Part shown: piece after piece, positions 1 through 8,101 of the stretch
Layout of the letters: every line of letters starts with the position of its first letter
Position numbering within the stretch: the first letter of the stretch is position 1
Origin: Nitrobium sp046350935
Lineage (GTDB): Bacteria; Nitrospirota; Thermodesulfovibrionia; Thermodesulfovibrionales; Dissulfurispiraceae
Direction: 5' to 3'
Assembly: GCA_046350935.1 (NCBI GenBank)
Contig: JAXLZK010000031.1
Location: forward strand, 1 to 51,227
Length of the DNA stretch: 51,227 nucleotides
Position numbers and translations under genes: made by a program
The notes under the pieces: model-generated
Databases searched by the model: none
What the model was told of the DNA's origin: nothing
Seen by the model: the letters and a program-made list of their open reading frames with translations, nothing else

Positions 1-33
1 AATGAGGGCTTTACTGCCCGGCTTGCACGCATA

Positions 34-912
34 TTACCCGATCAGAAAGGGGCTTTCCGGGTTGTGGCGAAGGGCCTTCCTCCGCGCCTCCTCCCTGCTC
101 GTCGTGGCATAACAGTACACGCACCCATGGAGGCAGGTCGAGTATTCGCCGATGTCCCTGCTCTGTACGCACCCGCACTCTTTCCGCTGCCCCTTGTCTT
201 TCACGCCGTCCGCTGCAACGCCGAAGAGCTCCTTTATCAGGGCGTCGTCGATGCACTTTCCGGGCCGGATGCCGAGGGAGGAGAGGTCCCGCGTGTCCGC
301 GCAGCTGAATAGTTCGAGCGAACAGGTGCGGGCGATTTCGACAAGTGAGGAGGCGATGCGGCGCATCGGGGGCTCATCCGGCGCAGCAGCGAAGCAGGAG
401 GCGGGCGCGAGGGCCGCCAGGTTGACCGACACTTTCCGGTAGAAGGTGCAGAAGCTGATGATGACCCTTTTCGCGGCGCCCTTCAGCTGCTGAGCGATGT
501 TGCCGAAAGCGTCCGTAACGAACGCCTCGGGAGTGAATGTGGAAAGAAGAATGGGGTCGAAGCGCCAGATGACCCTGCCGGAGCCGATCCTTCCGCTGAG
601 CTCGCGAAAGGTTTCGATTGCCCGGGAGAGGGGGGGGACTGACGGCTCGAGGCTGCGCGGATAGCCGGTGACGGTATAGAGGAAATAATAGGGAAACCCC
701 CGTGCGTCGAGCTCTTCCAGGTGGGGCAGCAGAGGCTTCGGGTTCCTGGTCCAGAAGACGATCGCATCGACGGCAGAGGGAGAGAGCTCCACTTGGGACT
801 CCTTCCCGTTGAAAGGGTTGCGCACGAGGGCATATCCCGCGCGGATGCGGTTCATGAACCATTCCGCATAGAATGCGGGGATGTCGGTCCTTCTGCTGGC
901 GGAAATAATCAT
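34..912 (-). CDS. DUF1848 family protein with C-terminal CX3CX2C motif
   Basis: The product is about 292 residues when started at the ATG at 910-912 (MIISASRRTDIPAFY), which is where family homology normally begins; an upstream in-frame start would add 21 unlikely residues. The N-terminal half has the DUF1848 signature (SRRTDIPAFYAEWF, then VFWTRNPKPL and a TVTGYP segment). The C-terminus holds ECGC, then RDIGEYSTC and CLHGCVYCYA, giving a CX3CX2C cysteine pattern like a radical-SAM cluster-binding motif, although here it sits at the C-terminal end. The biochemical role of the family is not known to me. It lies 72 bases downstream of, and co-oriented with, the secreted beta-propeller gene. 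The reading frame is intact. Family assignment is confident; any iron-sulfur role is inference. Confidence 0.85.
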   Translation of the reverse strand: MIISASRRTDIPAFYAEWFMNRIRAGYALVRNPFNGKESQVELSPSAVDAIVFWTRNPKPLLPHLEELDARGFPYYFLYTVTGYPRSLEPSVPPLSRAIETFRELSGRIGSGRVIWRFDPILLSTFTPEAFVTDAFGNIAQQLKGAAKRVIISFCTFYRKVSVNLAALAPASCFAAAPDEPPMRRIASSLVEIARTCSLELFSCADTRDLSSLGIRPGKCIDDALIKELFGVAADGVKDKGQRKECGCVQSRDIGEYSTCLHGCVYCYATTSREEARRKALRHNPESPFLIG

Positions 913-984
913 GCTTTTCAGGAGAGCAGGGACGGTACGAGGGGGTGAAGAACAGGGGTCTCTCCTGTCCTGCACCCCTTCCTC

Positions 985-3818
985 CTACTCGCTGCTTTGT
1001 TTGCCTTTTCCGGTAAGGAGAACCCCCGTGATCGGGTGATCGGGGTCGTTGGATTCAAGGCTGAGTCTTCCCCTGAAGCTCCCCGTGGAGGAGGGGCTGA
1101 ACCGCAGGGTGACGGTGCAGGCGGAGTCGGGAGCGACGGCGCCGGTCTCGCACGTGTTCTCCTCCAGCTCAAAACCCTTTCCGAGCACCGAAACGCGGCT
1201 GATCTCGAGCACGCCGGTGCCTGTGTTGCGGACCGTCACTTCCTTGGCGGCGGATTCGCCGACGGTGACGGTTCCGAAAGAGACGAGGGAAGGCGCCGAC
1301 AGATGGGGAATCGCTGCCTTTTGGGTAACGGTGACGGTGCGTCCGGCAACGGTCAGCGTTCCCCTCCGCGGAGTCGGATCGGGATTTGCCTCGATCGAAA
1401 AGGAAACGGTCCCGTCGCCCGTGCCCTCAGCCCCTTCGGTGAGGGTGATCCAGTCTTCCGCACTCTCCGCGGTCCAGGAGCATCTGTCGGAAGACGCGGT
1501 GACGGATATTTCACCTGTCCCGCCGGAGCCGCTGATGGCTCCCTTTTGAACGACGAGACGGTAGATGCACGATTCAGGAGGGGTGGAATCCCTGGAAAGC
1601 AGGGAGTCGAGACGGGAAACGAAAATATCGTTCGTCCCCTGCAGCGAGGCGGCGAAAGCCTCCTTTGTTGTCGGATAATTGCGGGAGGAGGTTTCTCCCG
1701 CGACGTAGACATCCCCCGATGTGTCCAGGGCGAGCGCCCGCCCGTCTTCTCCGCTGCTCCCCCCGAGAAGGGTCGCGGCCGGCAGAGCGGTCAGGTTACT
1801 GTCGAGCTTCGCGACGAAGGCGTCGGAAGACCCGCTGAAGATGGTATCGAAGGCGCCCTCTGTGGCAGGGAAGTCATCGGAGGTAGTGGAGCCGGCGATG
1901 TAGACGCCGCCCGAAGGGTCAGGCACAAGGGCATATCCCCGCGTTTCACCGCTCCCTCCCAGAAACGTGGAGGCGAGGAGGGTGGTGAGCCCGCTGTCGA
2001 GCTTTACGACGAAAGCGTGTTGGTCTCGGCAAGAGTAGTGGGTAGGCCCTGTTGACCAGGAGATCGGAAAGACCGGTCGTGCATTACCGGACCTCTCAAA
2101 ACTGGTGAGGCAAGGGCATATCCATTCTCAAGCCGCTCCCCCCCCCCCTCTCTCTCTCCCCCCCCCCCCCCCCCCCCCCCCCCCCAAACGCCGCCCGCGC
2201 GTGGAAACATTCCGACAACCCAACTGGCGCGTCGTCAGATCACACACACACACACACCCACCGTTCTCGGAGGTCGGGCGGTAGAGCATCACGACACCTG
2301 CGCCCGTGGTGGAAATGGGCGCTGAAATCGGCAGGTGGCCGGAAAAGGTGGCGCGGTGGTACAACATCGGGAGGAGTCAGGCGCGAGGGCCCGCCCGTAC
2401 TCGTTCTGTCCGCCCTGAAAGGTGGAGGCGAGGAGAGGGCAGTCCGTTGTCGAGCTTCGACGAAGGCGTCCTGGTCTCCGGCAAGGCGGCGGTGGCTGGT
2501 GACCGGGAAGTCGTCGGACCGGGTATGCCCTGCAGCAAGAGGTTTCCCGAGGCGTCCAGCGCAAGAGCTGTTATGCTCTCGTCGCTGCTTCCTCGGAAGG
2601 TGGGAGAAAAGGGCTGGAGAGGTCCCCGTCCAGCTTGGTGATGAAGGCGTCGCTGGTCGCTGCGGCGCGCCGCCAGTTGTTCGGAGTGGGATCGCCGAGA
2701 ACCCCTGTCGCTGGGTAGTCCGGCGGCGTGGTGTATCCGGCGACATAGACGCCCCCTGACGCATCACGACAAGCGCATTTCGCCTGGTCGTCCCTGCTGC
2801 CCCCAGGGCGGCGGCGGCGGCGAGGAGTGTGAGGTCTCCGCTCATTTCACCACAAGCGTCATAGGAGGACTGGGACCGCAGGACGCCGGCCCCTTCTCCG
2901 CCATGAGGAAATCGGCGAAAGGGTATGCCGGTGAGGGCGAACGTGCCCGTGGGGTCGAGCTGCAGGGCCTTTTTTACCGGCCGCTTCACGCACTTGGGAA
3001 GGTCGAAGCGAAGAGGATCGATCACCAGTTCTTTTGTTCTGTCGTAATCACGGCAAAGCAGGCCGGTATCTCCGCTCACCGCGTAGGCGACTCGACCCGC
3101 CTCCTTCCACCCTCCGTATCCTGGAAAGCCACCGGCCGGTAAACGTTACCTTTCCTTTTTCCGTTTCCGCGCGAGCTCACCGGCGCCGTTTAGTGCGAGC
3201 GGGGAAGAGCCTGTATCCGTATGGCGATGGCGCGGGGGTCCCGCCGGGCCTCAGACGGAAAATCTTTTCGACAGTGCTGCCCTTCGCCCGCACCTGGAGC
3301 TCTATGCCCTCGTAGATCTCACCTAAAGTGGCGGAAGCATAGGAGGAATCCCTGTGCGCACCGAAGGCCCTTCGAAGGCTCACCTTCGCCACCGTCTCTC
3401 CTTCCCTGATCTCTTTCAGGGCGGCTCCGGAAGGACTCCCGCAGAGCCAGTACGCCGGCCTCTGACGGTGTCCTGTCCGCGCTGCCTTTCCCCCTGCTGC
3501 GGCAGCGCCAGCAGCGGCGCGGCTCGCTCCCCCCCGCCGTGATAAAGGGTCCCCCGAATGTCTGGCATCAAGGAATTTTTCTCGCATCGACCTGTCCGTT
3601 GTTGGCGATGAAGGGGGAGGAATGCTCCGCAGGGAGGCTTCCGACACCGGAGGAAGCGCGCGTTTCTTGGCCGGTGCGCCTGGAGGCCGCTCCCGCGAGA
3701 CCGCAGATTTCCGGGGTCTGCCGGAGAGAAACGCGCAAGCGGGGAGAAAAGTCCTGAGGAGTACCCCGGCAACGACGAGCGCCAGGAGCGCGCCAGAGCC
3801 GCTCTGGGTTCTCCTCAT
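985..3818 (-). pseudogene. Secreted SBBP-repeat/BACON/choice-of-anchor-D protein, multiply frameshifted
   Basis: The start is at 3818, with AAGGAGG seven bases upstream. The first ~33 residues form a signal peptide (MRRTQSGSG, then a Leu/Val/Ala core ending near ACAF). Downstream pieces fall in different frames. FIANNGQVDAR is the usual opening of SBBP proteins; SGDTGLLCRDYDRTKELVIDP follows near 3079-3015; SBBP repeat pieces (SDDFPVT, then GDQDAFV) continue through 2400-2560. The last 313 residues (985-1926) are clean: two SBBP beta-propeller repeats (GGVYIAGSTTSDDFP), a BACON-like domain (CSWTAESAEDWI) and a choice-of-anchor-D domain (VSFGTVTVGESAAKEVTVRN). The product is presumably an extracellular or surface propeller protein. 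At least six frame changes and a poly-C tract argue for sequence error, though true decay cannot be excluded. Confidence 0.75.
2138..2185. repeat. Long poly-C/CT tract inside the SBBP gene
   Basis: An 11-base C run (2138-2148) is followed by an alternating TC stretch and then a 28-base C run (2158-2185). A CA dinucleotide run follows at 2241-2257. These lie within a coding region whose flanks are in different frames. A homopolymer this long is unlike anything else in the window and looks like a consensus artefact or an unresolved gap. A genuine phase-variable tract is a less likely alternative. Confidence 0.9.
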
Positions 3819-3909
3819 GTCGTATCCTCCTTATCCCCGCATTCATTCCCCACGGCACCGCAAGAACCCGTAGACATGCAGGAAAAGCGTACAAATAGGT
3901 GTCTGTCGT

Positions 3910-3937
3910 ACCTTAACGGCCATCGGAGGCTTGTCAA
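3910..3937 (-). promoter_or_regulatory. Candidate sigma70-type promoter for the SBBP gene
   Basis: On the minus strand a perfect TTGACA lies at 3932-3937, followed after 16 bases by TAAGGT (3910-3915), a weak -10. This is about 90 bases before the ATG at 3818. It is based on sequence match only. Confidence 0.35.
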
Positions 3938-3981
3938 GGGAAAAGGAACGGGAACCGGGAACTGCGGAAGGAGGGTGCTGC

Positions 3982-5674
3982 TCATCCGGCGCCTTTGCCT
4001 ATCCGGTGTTCAGCGCTCCCCAGGAGCTCCCCGGGCATGCTGCAGCGACATCGGTGATCCCCCGCTGAGCATGCGCCAGCTCTTCCTGGCGCGGTCCGCT
4101 GGAAAGCCGCCTGACAACGACTACGGTGCGGTCCTGCTCCACGATCTTTTCGACCAGCAGATGGTGGTCGGCAAGCGCCGCGATCTGCGGCAGATGGGTG
4201 ATGCAGAGCACCTGGGCTCCCTGCGATGGCTTTCAGACGGTCTCCCACCTGCTGGGCAATCACCCCGATGCCTGCGTCCACCTGCATCGAGATCAACGTG
4301 CCCCGTGCCGGGAGGGAGCGGATGCGGCCTTCTTCTTTTCTGGTACCGCTCCCCGGTCCGGAGGTCTTCCCCGTCACCGCCGATCTCGATACTTCCAGGG
4401 CGGGCATGATGATCGGGAGGCTCCCCTCCCCGAGCCGACTCTCCACAGCGGCTTCGGCTCGCCCGGGTTGGCGGAGAAGAGGAATTCCACCTCGTCGATC
4501 CCGCTCGCGGTCACCGCATCCTTCTTCTTCAGGCCGATGGAGAAGGAGGCTTTCTGAAATAGCTCACGCAGCTCCCCGAGGACCAGGGCCTCCATTTTCC
4601 CGACCAGGCCGTGTCTCTTCTTCGACGCCTCTTCCGGCTGTCGCCAGCAGTACGCTTTCCTTCGGCGGGCTCCGGACTCCAGGGCTCGCGCTCGTCGATG
4701 TTCTCCAGGGATGCCAACTCAGTAGAGGCGGCGTCCGCGGCCGCTGGCTCTCTGACCATTTCTCCCCGTATTTCTTTCAGGTCTCTTTATCTGCTCAATG
4801 CGTTCCTCAAGCCCGGCGAGCCTGTCCGGGTCGATGTCGGCGTGTTTGTCCTTGAATTTCCGAAGAAGCAGGGCGGCGTCCTGGAGGGGCAGAGCAACTT
4901 CGACGGTGCCGAGGGGCTCACAGGCGCTGTGGTCTACAGCGCCATTTCCTCACCCGCGCCGCTACGGCGGAGAGCTTTCCAATGCGGGAGCTCTCCGCGT
5001 CTTAGAGCAGCGCGTAAGCCTATCCCTCAGACGCCTCCTTCAGCCTGCTCAGGTTGAGGAGGATCGACCGCTCCTCTTCCAGGGTCTCCTGCTCCCCTGC
5101 GCAGGCGGGCCGCATCGATCTCGTCCACCTGGAATTTCAGGAATTCTATCCTCTGGCCCCTTTCCCGCGCTTTTCCCTCATCTCGCCACTTTTCCCTCGT
5201 CGAGAGCACGGAATGATACTGTTCCTGAAGGGAGGAAGGAGGTCCTGGAGCCCGGCGTACGCATCGAGAAGGTCCGGGTGGCTCTCCCTTTTCAGGAGGT
5301 CCTGCTGCTCGTGCTGCCCGTGAATGTCTGGGCTCCTCCCGACGGCGGAAAGGGTGGGAGGCTGACAGGAGTATGGTGATGCTTGGGCACTCGCTGCCCT
5401 GGGCCGCAAGGTCCTGCGCAGGATGATCCCCTCGTCGTTTCGATGACTCCTCGAGCAGCGGGTGGCCAAGTATCGAAAAGCCTCGATGCCCGCCTCCTTT
5501 CTGCCCCTCACCATGTCCGGAGGCCTTTTCCCCGGGAGGAGGTTGAGTGCATCCCGTGATGGACGGCTGCCCGCACCGTCTCGCCGGTGAGGATGTTCCA
5601 GTCCCGGCTCACCCGATGGACAGGTCGTCGATAATGGGTAAGGTTCCCCTGATCCGTAATTCCCTAGAGAGCAT
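3982..5674 (-). pseudogene. recN: DNA repair protein RecN, multiply frameshifted
   Basis: RecN is an SMC-like ATPase acting in recombinational double-strand-break repair. The start is ATG 5672-5674 (MLSRELRIRGTLPIIDDLSI), matching the RecN N-terminus. Other RecN segments appear in order in shifting frames: DALNLLPG near the Walker A region; DIHGQHEQQDLLK and HPDLLDAYAGL near 5340-5240; FLKFQVDEIDAARL near 5140; TASGIDEVEFLFSANPGEP near 4510-4450; QVDAGIGVIAQQVGDRLK near 4285-4230; and CITHLPQIAALADHHLLVEKIVEQ near 4205-4130. Total span is about 1.7 kb, the normal size for recN. All expected blocks are present, so indel errors are more likely than real loss. There is no obvious Shine-Dalgarno sequence. 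Confidence 0.85.
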
Positions 5675-5741
5675 GACGGTGACACCATTTTATCTGCTTG
5701 CCCGCAATAATGCAATCCCTCATTGCACAAGGGCATTTTCA

Positions 5742-5771
5742 ATTATACCCAATAAGTATTGCTGCTGTCTT
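5742..5771 (-). promoter_or_regulatory. Candidate promoter for recN
   Basis: On the minus strand, AAGACA (5766-5771) and a perfect TATAAT (5742-5747) are separated by 18 bases, giving a leader of about 60 bases before the recN ATG. It is based on sequence match only. Confidence 0.45.
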
Positions 5772-6048
5772 ACAGGGCAGGATGAGGGCATCGGGGTAGT
5801 CAGCAAAGTATTCCTCTCCCCCAGAGATCTCTGCATCTCTTTGGGCTCACTTTGCCTTTCTGCTAATGCGCTTTCCTTCAAGTGAGGGAGGGCAGAGGGG
5901 GAAGCAATTTCGAATAGGTCTCCTTGGGTAATGGGCGAGGGGGCACCTCTTCTTTGGAGCGAATTCCTCTGTGATAGTGGGTATTCTTTGGTGAGGGGAC
6001 CTCTAGGGAAAGTCCTTTCCGCTCGATTCTCAGGGCTCCTGCCTTCTG

Positions 6049-6075
6049 CCCCAGAAAGACTCTGTCTTTCTGGGG
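6049..6075. repeat. Perfect 12-bp inverted repeat with 3-nt loop
   Basis: The arms CCCCAGAAAGAC (6049-6060) and GTCTTTCTGGGG (6064-6075) flank a TCT loop. It lies in non-coding DNA with no adjacent T-run, so it is not an obvious terminator. Confidence 0.8.
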
Positions 6076-6350
6076 ACCCCTGTCTCTTTCTTCCGTATGG
6101 CTGGGGAGGCGACAGCCCCGCTCTCCCCTCCCTGGGTTCGCTCTGGGCTGGCGAAGCCGCTTCCAGGCATTCCCCCAGAGGTCCCCCTGTGCCTGCTTCG
6201 GACATTTCCTGCCCCCTTCTGAGATTCCAGACGCTCGCTGCAGAGAAGAGGATACCCCCTCTGCCCCCTGTGTCCCTTTGTTTTGGGAATCCGTCACCCC
6301 GGACGATCCCGGACTGGGCCGGGACAAGAGCCAGAGTCCTTCTCCTTTCG

Positions 6351-6420
6351 GTCACCCCGGCGAAAGCCGGGGTCCAGTTCCTTTTCAAAAAGACTGGCTC
6401 CCGGCTTCCGCCGGGATGAC
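6351..6420. repeat. Dispersed GGCGAAAGCCGG-type intergenic inverted repeat
   Basis: The left arm begins GTCACCCCGGCGAAAGCC (6351 onward) and the right arm (6392-6420) reads back as GTCATCCCGGCGGAAGCC, so the two match over about 28 bases with a few differences. This resembles the widespread 'CGTCATTCCGGCGAAAGCCGG' intergenic repeats of many Gram-negative genomes. A decayed partial copy appears just upstream, from about 6293. Confidence 0.65.
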
Positions 6421-6704
6421 GACAGAGACACACGATACCTTTCTCTCTCATGAAAGGAGTGCGTGTTGAGTGAGTCTGAAGTGAAGAAGGGGTGAGGGCT
6501 CCTTTTCTACCGCTACCCAGAGGATACGAGAAGCAGACAACAGACATTCGCGAGGGAATACCATCATCCTGTCGCATTGCAAGGACCCGAATCCCTCGCC
6601 CCTTCCCACGAAAGAGAAAGCGCATTATGAGGAGACGCAGCAATCTCTCGTGAGGGCGATGACTCCTCGCTGACTATAGCGGGAAACGTCAAGCGATACG
6701 CTGA

Positions 6705-8000
6705 CTAAGAACCACCGGCAGCGGACTGCTTCCTGGGGGGGGCGGCGAGGGGTTCGTCGAGGAGTCCTTTGAAGTCCTCTTCCTTCACCGGTCCGAGGAC
6801 GGTCATGCTCATTTTCCCCTGGTTCACCAGACGGTAGATCAGCTCCTTCAGGTGCTGCATGGAGACCGCCTCGATCTCCTTCATGATCTCATTCAGGGAG
6901 AAGTGCCTGCCGTAGTAGATCTCCTGGCGGGCGATGCTCTGCATCCGGTTGCTGGTGGATTCGAGGCCCAGCACGATATTGCCCTTCATCTGGTCCTTCG
7001 CCCTTCGCAGCTCCTCCTCGGTGACGGTGGCGTGGAGGTTCTGCAGCTCCCTGATGATCATCTCGGTGACGGCCACCGCCTTCTTCCTTCCGGTCCCGGC
7101 ATAAACGGCCAGAAAGCCCGTGTCGATATAGGAGGAGACGAATGAATAGATGGAGTACGCGTACCCCTTCTTCTCCCGTATCTCCTGGAAGAGGCGGGAG
7201 CTTACGCTCGATCCGAGGATGGAGTTCAGGAGGGCCACCGCATACCGGTCTTTGCTCGGATGGGAAACACCCTCGACCCCAAGGCAGATATGGGTTTCCG
7301 AGAGGTCCTTGGGAAAGATGTCGATCCCCTGCCGGAAGCAGGGAGGCGAGAAAATTTCGGGTTCCGAGCCTCTCCTGAGGGAGCCGAGATGGTGGTTCAG
7401 GTGGTGCAGTACGGTGTCGGGGTCGAAATTCCCGGCGCAGGCGATTACGGTGTCGGAGGTGCCGTAGTACTTCCTGATATGGCTGATGAGGTCGTCGCGG
7501 GTAAAGGCCTTGACGGTCTCCTGCCTTCCCAGCACCGACTGGCCGAGCCCCGTATCCCCCCAGACCGTCCTGCTGAAGAGGTCATGGATGTAGTCGTCGG
7601 GGGTGTCTTCGACGAGCTTGATCTCCTCCCTGATCACCCCCTTCTCCTTCTCGACTTCCTCAGCCGGAAAGGTGGAGTGCATGAAGATGTCCGTGAGGAG
7701 CTCAATGCCCTTCTCGATGTACTCGTCGAGCACTTTCACATAGAACGCGGTGTTCTCGCGGGAAGTGAAGGCGTTGAGGTCTCCACCCAGGGAGTCGATG
7801 AGGATCGCGATATCGGTGGCGGAGCGCTTCCGCGTGCCCTTGAAGAACATATGTTCGAGGAAATGGGAAATGCCGTTCTGTCCGGGAGTCTCGTTGCGGG
7901 CGCCCACCTTGACCCATATGCCCAGGATCACGGAGCGGAAGTTCTTCAGTTGCTCCATGACCACAGGAATGCCGTTATCAAGGTGTCGTTTCGTGAACAT
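6705..8000 (-). CDS. M16 family zinc metallopeptidase (processing-peptidase/YmxG-like)
   Basis: The product is 431 residues, the usual length of the single-chain bacterial M16B peptidases found beside pnp. The inverted zinc motif HFLEH is at residues 46-50 (His46 and His50 as ligands, Glu49 as catalytic base), and a distal Glu ligand is expected in the ENTAFYVKVLDEY to VIREEI segment. The C-terminal half carries the inactive paired domain with the usual SSRLFQEIREKKGYAYS segment. The substrate is not predictable. It is the last gene of the rpsO-pnp-peptidase run, 101 bases after pnp, and that gap contains two hairpins. The short C-terminal tail (AAPPRKQSAAGGS) is low complexity. Confidence 0.93.
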   Translation of the reverse strand: MFTKRHLDNGIPVVMEQLKNFRSVILGIWVKVGARNETPGQNGISHFLEHMFFKGTRKRSATDIAILIDSLGGDLNAFTSRENTAFYVKVLDEYIEKGIELLTDIFMHSTFPAEEVEKEKGVIREEIKLVEDTPDDYIHDLFSRTVWGDTGLGQSVLGRQETVKAFTRDDLISHIRKYYGTSDTVIACAGNFDPDTVLHHLNHHLGSLRRGSEPEIFSPPCFRQGIDIFPKDLSETHICLGVEGVSHPSKDRYAVALLNSILGSSVSSRLFQEIREKKGYAYSIYSFVSSYIDTGFLAVYAGTGRKKAVAVTEMIIRELQNLHATVTEEELRRAKDQMKGNIVLGLESTSNRMQSIARQEIYYGRHFSLNEIMKEIEAVSMQHLKELIYRLVNQGKMSMTVLGPVKEEDFKGLLDEPLAAPPRKQSAAGGS

Positions 8001-8019
8001 AGATCAGATTTTCTGGACC

Positions 8020-8060
8020 GGGCGCGGGCTGCACGCCCTTTTCGGGTGAAGCCCGCGCCC
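8020..8060. other. Stem-loop between pnp and the M16 peptidase gene
   Basis: Perfect 11-bp arms GGGCGCGGGCT (8020-8030) and AGCCCGCGCCC (8050-8060) enclose a 19-base loop that can pair further. On the plus strand a T-run follows, but no plus-strand gene ends here. On the transcribed minus strand the run precedes the stem, so this is better read as an intercistronic mRNA structure than as a terminator for the operon. Confidence 0.6.
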
Positions 8061-8083
8061 CTTTTTTGTACCGGGTGAGTACT

Positions 8084-8097
8084 GGGGATCAGTCCCC
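8084..8097. other. Short hairpin just after the pnp stop codon
   Basis: GGGGA (8084-8088), a TCAG loop and TCCCC (8093-8097). On the minus strand it lies four bases past the pnp stop and has no U-run, so it may protect or punctuate the pnp 3' end. Confidence 0.4.
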
Positions 8098-8101
8098 GGC
8101 G

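Larger units (their letters stand above)
5797..6680. other. Non-coding region with imperfect terminal inverted repeats; possible MITE-like element
   Basis: There is no credible gene between recN (5674) and the M16 peptidase (6705); a 307-codon open frame here has no recognisable domain. The outer ends are related to each other in inverted orientation. Plus-strand 5797-5891 and the reverse complement of 6601-6680 share, in the same order, TAGTCAGC, GAGAT, a GC(A/G)TCTC block and TAATGCGCTTTC (5864-5875 against 6616-6627). Inside are a 12-bp perfect hairpin (6049-6075) and an intergenic repeat (6351-6420). It may be a non-autonomous element of about 0.9 kb. No target-site duplication was identified. 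Confidence 0.4.

Noticed and set aside
5720..6643. 307-codon open frame in the recN/M16 gap
   Set aside because: It covers inverted repeats and a dispersed intergenic repeat, has a biased composition and no ribosome-binding site or domain.
8020..8066. Plus-strand intrinsic terminator between pnp and the M16 gene
   Set aside because: Structurally it qualifies on the plus strand, but no plus-strand gene precedes it, so it was listed only as a stem-loop.
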